35,505 nucleotides of DNA from Prasinococcaceae sp. CCMP 1430 (GCA_013416795.1 RQSC01000025.1:98327-133831); one strand, 5' to 3'; numbered from the stretch's first letter, positions 1-10,895 are shown. Notes: generated from the letters alone by a model not told the origin. A program made the numbers and translations.

Positions 1-305
1 CCCGCTCCCCCCCTGCCGCGGGTGCGCTCTGTGGCACCGCGACACGCCGCCGCCCCCTCCCTCCGACCGATCGCGTTCCGCCGTAAATGAACCCTACGCA
101 GATACTAACCTTTAAAAAGGTCTGCTGTACTGTAAAACCTCAACCCTCGCGGCGCTCGCGGTGGCACAGCCGCCGTGGGCGGGGGCTTGCTGCCGCGCCC
201 GCCACAGGGCGCACGCGCGGCGCGGGGCTGGCCGACCCGCGCCCCCCGCCTGCGTCCGCGCCGTGTCGTTCCTGTGCGCCGCGTGCGACGCGGCGCCGCG
301 CGCAG
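1..305. other. 5' flank and possible first exon region of eIF2B-alpha
   Basis: No conserved coding segment is recognisable here. A less GC-rich patch at about 84-145 holds a TACTAAC sequence (near 102-108) and TTTAAAAAGG, which could be promoter or intron material. An ATG at 87 opens a frame that reads into the first recognisable eIF2B-alpha exon, but the intervening residues are Arg/Ala/Pro-rich and do not resemble the family's N-terminus. An AG at 304-305 looks like a splice acceptor, so the true first exon may lie in this stretch or upstream of the window. Confidence 0.4.
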
Positions 306-1755
306 GAGGCGTCGGCGGTGCGCGCAGTGCAGCACCTCACGGCGCTCATCCGCAACAGCTCGGAGGGCACACTCATGGGACTCGAGCGCGAGCTCACGCA
401 GGCACGTGTCCGAGCGGCGCGCCTTCTCTCCTTCGCTCGCCCCCTCCCCCTCGTGCAACCGCACACATGCCGCCTCTCCTCTTTCGTGGTCGTGTCGCAT
501 GACCGACCGGGCCCCAGCGCAGTCCCGAATCTGCTACGTGCGATCGCTGACCCGGCGCGTGCGACCACGCGCTCTTCAGGGCGCCGAGGCGCTGAAGCGC
601 GCCAATCCGGCCCTCGCTGTGGGGCTGGGCGCGGCATGCGACCTCTTCATGCGCTACGTCACGCGGACGAGCGCGCTCGAATCGGGGGATTTCAGCACTT
701 GCAAGGTGCGCGTGCGCCTTACGCGCCTCGGACCTCACACCCTCGTACCCACGCACTTGCACGCCTGAGCGTATGTGCCCGCGCCCGCGCGCGGGCTGAC
801 GCGGCGCTGCGTTGCGGTCTGCGGCCCCCGCGCGCGTAGCTGCGCCTCATCGAGCGTGGCGAGGCGTTCGCGCAGACTTCGTCGGCTGCGCGCCAGAAGA
901 TCGCTGCGATGGGCACCAAGCTGCTCAGGGACAGCACGACCGTGCTCATCCACGGCTTCTCGCGCTGCGTGCTCGCCGTGCTATACGAGGCCGCCAAGGC
1001 GGGGCGGAACTTCTCCGTCGTCGTCACCGAGGGGCGACCCGACGCGCAGGGGCTTGCAGCGGCGCAGGCACTCCGGCAGGTAGGTGTGCGCGGACGCGGG
1101 CCAGCGCGCGGGCCAGCGTGCAGGCAACTTCTCGCCCCTCGTCCCCATCCGCATTTCCGCCCCCCCCCCCCCGTTTCCCCCCGTACACACACGCGCGCAG
1201 TCACTCGTGCCCATCCCATCCATGCGGTTGCTGACGGGCCGGCGTGTCGCCTGGCGCTTTAGGCGGGCGTGCCAGTGACCATCTGCCTGGACGCGGCGGC
1301 GGCGTACGTGATGGAGCGCGTGGACATCGTGCTGGTGGGCGCCGAGGGCGTGGTGGAGAATGGGGGGATCGTCAACAAGCTCGGCACGTACCAGCTTGCG
1401 CTGGCAGCCAAGGCGCTGGGCAAGCCCGTGTACGTCGCCGCGGAGTCGTTCAAGATGGTGCGGCTGTACCCGCTCAACCAGCAGGACCTGCCAGAGGCGG
1501 AGCAGCCGGTGGACTTTGGGCGAGCGCTCCCTGCGGAGGTGCGTGCCACCTGTACAGCGCGAGCGTATGCGCGCGGCGCTGCCGGCTCATGTGGTGCTGA
1601 CCGGCGCGATCCGCCCCGCGCGTGCACAGACGAGGATCCTCAATCCAATCAGGGACTACACACCACCCGAGCTGCTCACGCTGCTGGTGACCGATCTAGG
1701 GCTGCTTACGCCCTCCGCGGTATCGGACATGCTCATCACGCTGCACACGCGGTGA
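306..1755 (+). CDS. EIF2B1: Translation initiation factor eIF2B subunit alpha (5' end unresolved, five visible exons)
   Basis: This is the regulatory alpha subunit of eIF2B, the cytosolic guanine-nucleotide exchange factor for eIF2 (GCN3 in yeast). I read exons at about 306-401, 580-705, 840-1079, 1263-1538 and 1630-1755, all joined in phase 0. Together they give a continuous family match: helical N-terminal part ([22 protein letters not shown]), then the Rossmann-like C-terminal fold with [57 protein letters not shown] and [16 protein letters not shown]. Introns 2-4 have donors GTGCGC, GTAGGT and GTGCGT with AG acceptors. The first visible intron (402-579) begins GC rather than GT, and it is the only choice that keeps phase. 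The initiating exon is not identified; the C-terminus is complete. It is convergent with the carboxylase gene, 118 bases away. Confidence 0.87.
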
Positions 1756-1873
1756 GCCTCGCCGCCGACAGTGTATTCTAAAAGCAACCGGCCTTATTTT
1801 ATGCGGGCGGGTCACGACGGCATCGGCGGCAGCGTGCGCCCTCTTCGGCGCGCGGTCCGCTCCACTTCGGCGC

Positions 1874-4800
1874 TCAGTCCCCGAGTGCGCGCAGCTCCGC
1901 CTCCCAGGCGGCATGCATGCGCCGGGCGCGCGCGCGACGCAGCCTCATGCACGCCGCGTCGACGGTCGCGTGCGCGCGCTCAGACATTGCCCATCGCGCA
2001 ACTTCCGAGTCGTTCTCCCACGCCCTTGATGCGAGGGCCTCGTACGTCCCCTCTTCGTCCGCCAGGTAGTCATCGAGGAAGGCAGCACGCAACGTGTCGA
2101 CGATCGCCTCGGGAGTGAGGTCGGGGTCGCTCCTGCGCAGAGCGCGCATCAGCGCATCGACGAGCACGCGACGACGCAGGCGCATGCCCAGCTGAGCGCG
2201 CGCATGCTGCAGTGGCACGATGTCCCTGATGGCGCCCTTGGCCATCATGCGCTCGGGAACGTCGTGGAGCGCAGCAAATCGCGCAGCCGCCGCTCTGTAC
2301 GCAGGCGCGGCCGCCGTCATGCGCGCGAGCGCTTTTTGCGAGGCGCGTGCGGCTCCGACGGCGTCCCCTGCCGCGGAGAGCTGCGCGGCGTCTCGCGTTG
2401 CGGCAGCCAGAGTCGTATCGAAGCGCTGCGCGGCCTTGTCCAAGCGGTTTCCAGAGAGTTTGATCTCGATGAGCCCCTCGGGCTCGAGGATGGAGCCACG
2501 CGCGCTCGGGTCGGCGTAGACTTCGATTTTGTCCGGGTTGATGTTGGTGTCGATGACCACCCACGCGCCCCCACGGAGCTCACCAGAGGGGGGGATGTAC
2601 ACCGTGACGGGGTGCTCGTATGTCCTGAGCGCCTCGACGATGCCCGAGCCGTGCTGCAAAATACCCTCGTACAAGTCGCGCCGTCCGCCTGAGAAGCCGC
2701 GCCAACAGGCGAACACGACGACCGGAAGCGCCTCTCTGGCCATGTCCTCGAGTGCCTGCGCGGTCTTGGCGGCGCTGTCTGGATACCAGACCTGCCCGGC
2801 TTGCAGCTCGTCTACGTCTGTGGCCGAGTCGGACAGGCCTGGGTCGCCCGGCACGACCTTTGTCACCGCGGTTACCTGCGTGGCGATGACTCCAACGGGG
2901 ATGCCGCCGAGCGTCGCGCGGCCCACGACCACAGTCTGCGCCCAGCTCTCCATGAGCTCAACGAAGGAGCCGTCGTCAACGACCGCGGGGATGAGCTCGT
3001 GGGGCTCGGGCGGGGAGGAGCCCGCAGCAGCGCCGCCGGTGTTCTTGAGTATATCCGAAGCGCAAGGGGGCGGCCTCAGGAGTGCGTCGTATGCGTGCAC
3101 GGTGGCCGCGGTGGCCGCCTGGGTGCCGCTAGCAGCACCGTCGACGGTGGTGTGGTCGCCTCCCGCTCGGTGGGCGCGAGCAAGCGCCGCGTCCAAGTGG
3201 CGCATTGTGTTGCTCAGTTCATCTTTCGCGTACGACGTGGGTCCGGCGGAAGCTTCTGGGGTGTGGCGAACGATGGGCAGCGGCGGCGAGACTCCGGCCG
3301 TCCCTAGTACTAGATCGGGGACCGCCGCGCCTGGCGAATAGGGGCGTGGGTCGCTCGTCGAGGCTGTCGAGGCGTCGAAGGCAATGGCGCGCAGCGAGCA
3401 GGACCCATCGGCGCTCCGCTGCGCAGGATCGGCGCTGCGTGTGAGAAAAGCGGGTACGTGCTCGAGCCACTGGAGCATCGCCCGGAACCCCTGCTTGTCG
3501 TCTTCTACCACCATGTGGCTTAGACCGTTGTGGGCGTGGATCCTTGGACCCCCGAGCTGGTGGTGATTCGCGTAGACGTCTCGCCCAAGCAGTTTGTTCA
3601 GAGCGGCGGCACCGGTCAGGATAATGCTCGCGTCTTGCCTTTGGATGACCCGCCTGCCCAGCCTCGCCAGATAGGCGCCGATACCCACCGACAATCCCGA
3701 CACGTACGTGAGCGTGAAAGTTTCGTCGTAGGCACGCGAGAACGCCGTGGCGGCCTTCGCGCTGCCCATCAGCGACTCAACGCCTAGGCCGTCCTCGCTG
3801 CCTATCACCGCGTGCAGAACGTGCCGAACCTCGATGGCATCGGCCGAACTCGCCGGTGCGGCCACCTCCCTGCGCTCGGTGCGCACGGGCGCGGCGGCCT
3901 CCCCCCCCAACTCGCGCATGTCAGTTTCGCTGAGGTACAGGTAGTCGATGCCCAGAGTCGGCTGAGCGTCGTCCACCCACGCGACCTTGAAGCGCGCCTG
4001 AACGTCTCTGGCCAGGCCCATGCGCGCGCCCGAGTTGCTCGCGTGATAGAGCAAAGGGACGCCCTCGAGCGAGGCAGCACGCGCGACGCGCGCGAAGAGC
4101 TCGTCCTCCTGGGGTCCGAAGCTGCCGCTCGCCACGGTCACGTCGTTTGCCAGCAGATAGCATGGCCGTCCCGACGGGCACGAGGGCGTGCGCAGGACCA
4201 AACGCCAAGCGGCCATGGCAAGCTGCCCCTCCACTTCACGAGGGGTGGAGGGTGGTGCGAGACGCAGGCCGTCCGAGCGAGGGTTGATCTCGAGCAGTAC
4301 AGAGGACAACAGAGGCGCACCATCTTCGCACTCGCCGCCTGTTTTCATGCCCGCCTCACCCGCGACGCAGCTTCGGTCGGGTTGGCGTCCCTGGCCACGC
4401 CACACCTGCTGGAGGGCGAGCCTCAGTGCCTCCGGCAGGTCGTAAATCCACACCGTGTCATGGCGAGCTGCGGTGAGACGGCGCTGAGCGATTGGCGACA
4501 GCGCCTCGTGCGCGCGGAGCGCCGGTAAGAGATCGCACGCGTCACCAGCGGTAAGAATTGGGGTGTCCTCTGCTGGACCGGCGCTGGCTGCCGCAGTCAG
4601 GCCTGCGTTGGTGTCGACCACCATGCGTCGCAAAAGCGCCCCAGATGCGAGCCGCAACCCGCCCTCGCGAGGCCTGTTGCCATCAAGTTCTTCTCTGTAC
4701 ACGCCGGTGATGCGACCAGTGCGCCCGCCCCACGGGGCTTCGCCAATAACCCGCCACCAAGACGCGGCATCGAAGCTCGACGACTGCGCGCTAGGCTCTC

Positions 4801-7800
4801 CCGCCTTGGCTTTCACCGAGATGCGTACTTCCCACTCGCGTATGCCCTGAGCCTCAAGTGCTGCTCCTTCGTCGCTAGTAGCATCCGCCAGCGGCGCGAA
4901 GGTATTGGCAAGCACGCGCGCGATGCGCTCGCCTAGGCTGTGGTCAGCGCCGAGGCCCGAGGAAGTAGTCGAGACCGTCGAGGCGTGCGACGACTCGACG
5001 CACGCTGGCGACGTCCACACCGCGAAGCAGTGCGCCCACTCGGCAGAGCGGCTCGCCATGAGTTCCGGCATCGTTGCAGCGACCGTGTCGCTCACGCGCT
5101 GCGAAAGGCCGGGGAGGACGCTCGAGTGCGCTTCGCACAAAGGAGGCGGCGCGCGCATGACACATTGGGCGAACATGCGGCGGAAGGGGCGGCGTCCGGC
5201 GCCTTCAACCAGGGAGAAGGCGGCACCGGCGCGGTGGCGCATGGTTGACCCGTCTGCGCGCGCGCACGGCGACGGTCGGGAACCGCCACCGCCAGTGCCA
5301 GTCGTCGCGATAGTGCTGGTCGCAAGCTCCGCGTGCGCAAGCGGCTGCGTCAGATGCAGCACGCGGCACGTTTCCATGAGGTCGGCCTCGGCTGCCTCGA
5401 GGCCTTTCAGCTCGATCACTTCGTCGAAGTATCCCGTCCCTCCCACCGCGCGCCACCGGAAGGAGTGCCGGGCGGGCGCGGACGTGCCACGGCTGGCGAG
5501 CACAGTAACGAGCTCGACGCCTGCGGCACGGAGTGATGCAGACGCGGCCACCAGGGCGGGGCGGAGGCCCTCCATGACCACCTCGAGCGTCTCGCGTGCG
5601 CTGTTGTCGTTGGGGCCGTCGAAGGAATCCGACGCCGAGCCCCAGCTGCGCTGCCGGACGTGCCCGCGGCCGCCCGCTCCGGAGCGGCGGCGGGTCTGCT
5701 CCAGGAGCATGAGCGCGTCGAGAGATACATGTAGCACCGACACGCCGTTCGCTCCGCATGTGCTGGCGCGTGCTGCGCGGACAGCCGACACCGACGCGCC
5801 GATCGATGCCGCTCTGACCGCAAGGTCGGACGCCGCGCGGGGCAGGCTGTCCCAGGTGCGAATGACCAGCATCATGCCCGTCTGCGTCACTGAAGGCGCA
5901 CTAGCGGCATGCGCGGGTGCCGCACCGGCAGCACTGCGCGGTGCGCCGCTGGGGAGGTAGCGCACGCCGGGCAGAGCGAAGCCGACGTTGAACTCCCACG
6001 CCGCTGAATCGAAGTCTCCACCAAGCACGCCCACATCCGAGGCCAGCAATGGCCCGTAGATCCTCGCCACGTACGCTTTCATGGCGCGCGATCGCAGCGA
6101 TGGCGACGCGTGGTTGAACAGGGCCGGCAGCGCCTCTTCGATTGGGGCATCGCGAGCGAGCAGGCTGAGCAGGCCGGTGGTGCCATCGCGGGCGTCGTCG
6201 AGGAGCTGCGCCCCTGCCGGCGTTGCACCCTGCGCCAGCCTCGCGAGTGCCTCGGCGGACTGTCTCGAGTGCATCGTCCCGCTGGTCTCCTTGACGAGCT
6301 GCAGGTCAGAGAGCGCCCGGGCGCACACCGAGCGTAGCTCGGCGAGAGCGCCACGCTCCAGAATCGAGCGCGCCAGCGAGGACAGCGCCGCGCACTGCGG
6401 CGAGTGCGACATCATCGACGACAGGCGGCGCAGCTCGCTCACGTGCCGCGCGGGATTCGGCAGCACGACGCTTGAGAGCAGGACGTGCAGCATCGCCGCA
6501 GACTCCTCGGAGGCGGCGTGTGCACGTGCGGCGCCTACGATGTCGGCGATGCTGCTGTCCCACGGACCGATCTTTGCGCGAACGGACCCCTCGCTGGGCG
6601 CCCCGCCGGCAAACGCGTCCTGTATGCACAGGAATCTGCCTACGAGCTCGGCGATCACCCTGTGCGCGTGTCCCGCGCGGCCGCCTTCGAAGCGCCGCAA
6701 GCATTCGCATATGGACCTCGAGTTTGGATCGCTGCCGTCCGTGCGCTCCTCGACCCAGGCGAGCAGCTGGGCAGCCGGAAGCTCGGGCGCCGAACTGCTG
6801 CCACCAAGAGCGCGCTCGTACTCGCCCGTGATGGCAGCATCGCTTTGCACGAGGTTCCGCTCGAAGGTGTCGACTGCTCGCGTCAGGTGCTCGCGCACCT
6901 TTGAGGGCAGGCGGGCGCCGTGCTTGCCGAGCACGTCGCGGAACGCAAGCAGCGGCAGCCACGCATCGTCCATCGCCTCGACGAGGTCTTGGGCCGTCGT
7001 GGTGGGCGAATCGTTTGCGGGTGCGAAGCCGTCCACGAGCCAGCGCGCAGCCTCGTGCGCGTCAACGAATCGCCTGTGGGCGTTCGTTGACGTGGTGGAC
7101 GCGCCAGTGGAGCCCTTGAAGCCGCCGCGGAAGCGAGGCGTGCCGCGTCCCCCGCTCGTCCCGCTCTCTCCGTTGGCGGCGACGCGCGCCAGCTCGTCGC
7201 CCGCCGAGATGCTCTGGCCTTCGGAGGCCTTCCACGAGATGACGCCGCTCGCGCTTGTCAGCAGCGGCATGCACATCTTCATGACCTCGACCTCTGCGAA
7301 AGGTGTGCCCTCGACGACCTCCTCTCCGTCGGCCGCCAGACAGCGCACGAGGCGCCCGTTCGACGGCGCGACGAACACCGACGGGTCCTTTTCGTTGGCC
7401 AGCAAGCAGCGCCTTCCATCGATGATCAGGCGCGTGCCCGCGGGCTCCTCCTGCGCGTACACGACGTGGCTCGCATCGTCCAGACGCACGAGCAGTCCTC
7501 CGTCTCGCAGTCGATGCGCATCCACGTGCACTTGCTGGCGCTCGTCAGAGGTCTGCGTCGAGACAGAAGGTGCCAAGTGGAGGGGCGAGGCGTCCAGCTT
7601 TCCCGCTGCTGCCGCGGCGGCGGCCGTCGGACTGGTCGGTAGCGCGCCAGTGCTGCTTGCGTCGCCGGTGCCGGGAACCAGGCTGATAGTCCACCTCTCG
7701 GGGCCGTTCTGTGACACGCGCATGCTGACTCTGAATCCGCCGATCACCATCTCGTGCTCGTATACGGTGAGGGAGATGCCCTCGGGGGGCATCTGCCCCC

Positions 7801-9757
7801 GCGCGAGGAAGGCTGCGCACTCGGTGTGGCGCGCCGAGGAGTCATTGAGCGACCGATAGAGCCCGCCACAGGCCACTGCGAGGTGATACGGCGGTTGGCC
7901 CTCGGTGATTCGCATGGCGATGCGCTCGTCTAGCCAGCCCGTGTGGATGTCGTTGCTCGCGAATTCGGCGGTCTGCATGAGCTCGCTCACGTAGCTGGTG
8001 ATGGTGTGTATTTCGCCGCGAACCACGAGCGACTGCAGCGCTAGCACGAGCGATGAAATGGCCGTCTGCCGGTCGGCGCCGAAGCCAAAGATGTGCCCGA
8101 ATTGCGAGTCGCTGTACTCGTGGATGTGGCCGTCCGTCTTGATGCTAAAGTACCCCCACGCGGAGGGCGTTGAACGAAACATGAGCTCCGAAACCGCTCC
8201 TGTGGTCGGCTTGAAGCCGTCGTTCGGATCTTCACTCGTCACGCGAGCCGCGATGACGTGCCCACGTGGCGGTGCGGGCTCCGTGGCGTCGAAGTCGATG
8301 GGTGCGACGTCATCCCCAGCCGTCGCGCGACCACGCGCGCCGTAGAGCGCGCGAATGTCGTCCAGCGCCCAAAGCGGAGCGCCCATGGCGATGCACAGCT
8401 GCGCAGCTGGAATGTTGCACGACGTGATCCACTCCGTCGTTGGGTGCTCCACCTGCAGGCGCGGGTTGAGCTCGAGGAAGAAGAAGGCGTCGTCCTCGGG
8501 TATGTACAGAAACTCGGCGGTGGCAGCTCCTACGTACCCGACTGCTGCGGCGAGCGATCGGGCGGCCTGCTCCATCGCGCGGCGCGTGCCAGGGGGCACA
8601 GCCGAGGCGGGCGCCTCCTCGATCACCTTCTGGTGGCGGCGCTGCACGGTGCAGTCTCGCCCGTGCAGCGCGGCCACGTTGCCGTGGCTGTCGCACAGCA
8701 GCTGCACTTCGACGTGGCGGCACACGGGCGCGCAGCGCATGAGAAACACTGGGCTGCCCGGCACCTCAGCCGTCACCTGCGGGAATACCGCGCGGGCCTC
8801 CTCGGCGCTCTCCACGCGGCGGATGCCGCGCCCCCCGCCGCCAGCGCTGGCCTTGATCATGAGGGGGAAGCCCACCGAGACGGCCCTCGCGGCCGCCTCG
8901 TCGGCGCTGGCGACGCACGCCGCCTCGTATGCTTCCTCGGGGATCTCCAGGCGCCGACACTGCTCGTAGGAGCACTCGACGTGCGAACCAGACCACGGGA
9001 GGGTGGGCACGCCCGCGGCCTGCGCGAGGATCTGGGAGGCCACCTTGTCGCCGAGGGCGGCCATCGCGTGCGCGGGCGGGCCCAGAAAGGCGACCCCGAT
9101 GGCATCCAGCGCACGCGGGAGTTCGGGATTTTCTGAGGCGTGTCCCCAGCCGGGCCAGACGGCGTCGCAGCCGGCGCTGGCCGCGACGTCGGCGATGAGC
9201 GCCGGATTGCCGTAGTTGTTGGCGCTCGTGCCGCCGGGCACCTCGACGAAGTGGTCCGCCATGCGGATGTACTCCTGATTGGAGGCCAGATCCTCGGGTG
9301 TGGCCATCGCCACGATGCTCAGGGCGGGCTCGGCGGCGCTCGTCGCCGCGGCCGCGCTCGCGTACGACAGCGTGGCGCCGGCAGGGCCCGCAGCAGCGGC
9401 GGCGGGGGCCGCCACATCGCCGGCGCCGCCCGCGCGCTGCGCGAATGCCCACTGTCTCACGGACCTGATGAATTTGCACGCCGCCATGCCATTGTTGGCG
9501 ACGAGCACGCGCCGCAGCGCGCGCGTCGCACGCAGGCGCGACGCCAGCGCCGGCGGCCCGCCTCCTACCCGCTGGGGGGCGCCGCTGGTGACGACGTCGA
9601 CCTCGTCGCCGCCTCCGCCCGTCCGCCCCTCGGCCTCACTGATGAAGAAGCTGTCGTTGCTCATCGCCGAGCCGCCGGAGCCGCCCGAGCCGCCCGAGCC
9701 GCCCGAGCCGCCGGAGCCGCCGGAGCCGCTGTCGCTCACCGGGCTATCCAGCCCCAT
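1874..9757 (-). CDS. ACC1: Multidomain (homomeric) acetyl-CoA carboxylase, intronless
   Basis: This enzyme makes malonyl-CoA from acetyl-CoA and bicarbonate, the first committed step of fatty-acid synthesis. All parts lie in one 2,627-residue chain. Residues about 25-45 are Gly/Gly/Ser repeats. Biotin carboxylase spans about 80-600 (RRVLVANNGMAACKFIRS; ATP-grasp FLELNPRLQVEHPTTEW near 430). The biotinyl domain carries VMKMCMPL with the acceptor lysine near 827. A long, poorly conserved central region (about 880-1620) follows. The carboxyltransferase halves include DGLRLAPPSTPREVEGQL near 1830, TGAAALNKLLGRDVYANHHQ near 2045 and GQVWYPDSAAKTAQAL near 2325. The chain is longer than animal or yeast enzymes (about 2,200-2,400), mainly from linkers. 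An in-frame TAG just upstream of the ATG at 9757 fixes the start. No transit peptide is obvious, so cytosolic location is likely but a plastid form is not excluded. Confidence 0.96.
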   Translation of the reverse strand: MGLDSPVSDSGSGGSGGSGGSGGSGGSGGSAMSNDSFFISEAEGRTGGGGDEVDVVTSGAPQRVGGGPPALASRLRATRALRRVLVANNGMAACKFIRSVRQWAFAQRAGGAGDVAAPAAAAAGPAGATLSYASAAAATSAAEPALSIVAMATPEDLASNQEYIRMADHFVEVPGGTSANNYGNPALIADVAASAGCDAVWPGWGHASENPELPRALDAIGVAFLGPPAHAMAALGDKVASQILAQAAGVPTLPWSGSHVECSYEQCRRLEIPEEAYEAACVASADEAAARAVSVGFPLMIKASAGGGGRGIRRVESAEEARAVFPQVTAEVPGSPVFLMRCAPVCRHVEVQLLCDSHGNVAALHGRDCTVQRRHQKVIEEAPASAVPPGTRRAMEQAARSLAAAVGYVGAATAEFLYIPEDDAFFFLELNPRLQVEHPTTEWITSCNIPAAQLCIAMGAPLWALDDIRALYGARGRATAGDDVAPIDFDATEPAPPRGHVIAARVTSEDPNDGFKPTTGAVSELMFRSTPSAWGYFSIKTDGHIHEYSDSQFGHIFGFGADRQTAISSLVLALQSLVVRGEIHTITSYVSELMQTAEFASNDIHTGWLDERIAMRITEGQPPYHLAVACGGLYRSLNDSSARHTECAAFLARGQMPPEGISLTVYEHEMVIGGFRVSMRVSQNGPERWTISLVPGTGDASSTGALPTSPTAAAAAAAGKLDASPLHLAPSVSTQTSDERQQVHVDAHRLRDGGLLVRLDDASHVVYAQEEPAGTRLIIDGRRCLLANEKDPSVFVAPSNGRLVRCLAADGEEVVEGTPFAEVEVMKMCMPLLTSASGVISWKASEGQSISAGDELARVAANGESGTSGGRGTPRFRGGFKGSTGASTTSTNAHRRFVDAHEAARWLVDGFAPANDSPTTTAQDLVEAMDDAWLPLLAFRDVLGKHGARLPSKVREHLTRAVDTFERNLVQSDAAITGEYERALGGSSSAPELPAAQLLAWVEERTDGSDPNSRSICECLRRFEGGRAGHAHRVIAELVGRFLCIQDAFAGGAPSEGSVRAKIGPWDSSIADIVGAARAHAASEESAAMLHVLLSSVVLPNPARHVSELRRLSSMMSHSPQCAALSSLARSILERGALAELRSVCARALSDLQLVKETSGTMHSRQSAEALARLAQGATPAGAQLLDDARDGTTGLLSLLARDAPIEEALPALFNHASPSLRSRAMKAYVARIYGPLLASDVGVLGGDFDSAAWEFNVGFALPGVRYLPSGAPRSAAGAAPAHAASAPSVTQTGMMLVIRTWDSLPRAASDLAVRAASIGASVSAVRAARASTCGANGVSVLHVSLDALMLLEQTRRRSGAGGRGHVRQRSWGSASDSFDGPNDNSARETLEVVMEGLRPALVAASASLRAAGVELVTVLASRGTSAPARHSFRWRAVGGTGYFDEVIELKGLEAAEADLMETCRVLHLTQPLAHAELATSTIATTGTGGGGSRPSPCARADGSTMRHRAGAAFSLVEGAGRRPFRRMFAQCVMRAPPPLCEAHSSVLPGLSQRVSDTVAATMPELMASRSAEWAHCFAVWTSPACVESSHASTVSTTSSGLGADHSLGERIARVLANTFAPLADATSDEGAALEAQGIREWEVRISVKAKAGEPSAQSSSFDAASWWRVIGEAPWGGRTGRITGVYREELDGNRPREGGLRLASGALLRRMVVDTNAGLTAAASAGPAEDTPILTAGDACDLLPALRAHEALSPIAQRRLTAARHDTVWIYDLPEALRLALQQVWRGQGRQPDRSCVAGEAGMKTGGECEDGAPLLSSVLLEINPRSDGLRLAPPSTPREVEGQLAMAAWRLVLRTPSCPSGRPCYLLANDVTVASGSFGPQEDELFARVARAASLEGVPLLYHASNSGARMGLARDVQARFKVAWVDDAQPTLGIDYLYLSETDMRELGGEAAAPVRTERREVAAPASSADAIEVRHVLHAVIGSEDGLGVESLMGSAKAATAFSRAYDETFTLTYVSGLSVGIGAYLARLGRRVIQRQDASIILTGAAALNKLLGRDVYANHHQLGGPRIHAHNGLSHMVVEDDKQGFRAMLQWLEHVPAFLTRSADPAQRSADGSCSLRAIAFDASTASTSDPRPYSPGAAVPDLVLGTAGVSPPLPIVRHTPEASAGPTSYAKDELSNTMRHLDAALARAHRAGGDHTTVDGAASGTQAATAATVHAYDALLRPPPCASDILKNTGGAAAGSSPPEPHELIPAVVDDGSFVELMESWAQTVVVGRATLGGIPVGVIATQVTAVTKVVPGDPGLSDSATDVDELQAGQVWYPDSAAKTAQALEDMAREALPVVVFACWRGFSGGRRDLYEGILQHGSGIVEALRTYEHPVTVYIPPSGELRGGAWVVIDTNINPDKIEVYADPSARGSILEPEGLIEIKLSGNRLDKAAQRFDTTLAAATRDAAQLSAAGDAVGAARASQKALARMTAAAPAYRAAAARFAALHDVPERMMAKGAIRDIVPLQHARAQLGMRLRRRVLVDALMRALRRSDPDLTPEAIVDTLRAAFLDDYLADEEGTYEALASRAWENDSEVARWAMSERAHATVDAACMRLRRARARRMHAAWEAELRALGD

Positions 9758-10120
9758 CCTTACTCGCTACGGCCTCGCGATGGCTCGCAAGCCGCCCGCC
9801 CGCCGCCACGCGGCCCCGGTCGCCGCGGGCGGTTCCCTGCTCGGAGTCCACTAACAGCCGGGCCGCGCTGCGCGCGCCAAACAGCCGTCGGCGGCCCGCG
9901 GGCAAACAGTCGGCGGCCTGTGGCTCCCACCCTCCGCTCGCTCCGCAACGCGGGCGCGCCGGCCGCGCGCAGGCGCGATCGAATGTCGCCGCGCGAAAAA
10001 TGGACGGCCGCGGTCGCCCGGCCGGCGGCCGCATCGAAACGCAAGGGAAGCTTTTTTTCTTTTTCCCCCTTTTCATAAAAATCCAAGTCCTCCTCGGTGG
10101 TGGTGGCTGAGGACCTACCG

Positions 10121-10329
10121 TCAGATGGTACCGTACCATCACGATACCATGATGGTACATGTCGCTCAAACTCAAGCAACGTCACGTCTTCTTTGTTGGG
10201 GCCTCGATGCCGCCCGATGGCGATGGTCAGTCAACCCCAGCCCATCGGAGGCATACAGTACCATCATCGTACCATCATGATGGTACAGTACCATCATGAC
10301 GGTACGATCAGTGGTACCATCAGATGGTA
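10121..10329. repeat. Cluster of GGTACCATC/GATGGTACC palindromes
   Basis: Half-sites GTACCATCA and TGATGGTAC occur repeatedly in both orientations. GTACCATCATGATGGTAC at 10269-10286 is a perfect 18-base palindrome. A near-identical copy follows at 10288-10305 with one substitution. TACCATCAGATGGTA sits at 10315-10329, and further half-sites lie at 10124-10158 and 10258-10267. The same 15-base form recurs at other gene starts in this window (25017-25049, degenerate at 27624-27638, 34579-34594), so this is probably a regulatory binding-site cluster rather than random satellite sequence. Confidence 0.8.
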
Positions 10330-10848
10330 TGCGCCTGGGTGCCAGATGGCAGCGCCTCGCACCTCGGTCCTTTCGGGGCATGCGTTGCTGGCGAGGCTCG
10401 TGAGGAATTGCAATTGTTCGCGCGCGCGCTATACGCGGCGCCATATTGCGGCTGCGGGGCGCTCGCCGGGGGCTGCGGCCCCCCTGCAAGAGGGGGGGGG
10501 CAAGGGGGGGGAGGGCAGCATACAGGCTGCCGGGCGGTTCGGCCGCAGGGACGGGCGCGGCGAGCCTGCGCGGCCAGGGACGCGGCGGAGATGTCGGACG
10601 AGTCCGACGCGGACGTGGCCGCGGCCGCGGCGCTCGCCGTCGCGCGCTGTGCGCGGCCCTTTTTTTTCCGGCGCGGCGCCTCGGAGAGCGCGGAGGTCAA
10701 TTGTGAGAGGGCAGGGGCGGGCCGGGCGGCGAGCAGGGGTAGGGTGAGAGGGGGTGCCCAGGCGAGGCGCAGGCGGCGGGTGCGCGGCCGCCCGCCCGGC
10801 GGCGCTCGGCACGGGCGCTCCCCACGGAGGGTGCCGACGCGCACACAA

Positions 10849-10856
10849 TTTATACA
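10849..10856 (+). promoter_or_regulatory. TATA-like box of the protease gene
   Basis: TTTATACA lies 40 bases upstream of the ATG at 10896 in otherwise very GC-rich DNA. The position would give a short 5' leader. Functional use is inferred. Confidence 0.45.
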
Positions 10857-10895
10857 GAAGTCAGGAGAGCTGATCCCTCGCGCGGGGCCTCTGCC

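Larger units (their letters stand above)
9758..10895. promoter_or_regulatory. Divergent promoter region between carboxylase and protease genes
   Basis: This 1.1 kb stretch separates the starts of two divergent genes and contains no convincing coding sequence. A pyrimidine-rich then A-rich patch (about 10048-10082) lies upstream of the carboxylase start. The middle (10121-10329) carries a cluster of palindromes described separately. The rest is very GC-rich, with G runs near 10490-10512. Open frames on both strands here have low-complexity Arg/Ala/Pro composition and are treated as chance. Confidence 0.6.

Noticed and set aside
6081-7859. A 592-residue plus-strand frame inside the carboxylase gene
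   Set aside because: It lies opposite the carboxylase middle region; Ser/Arg/Ala-rich shadow without a recognisable domain.
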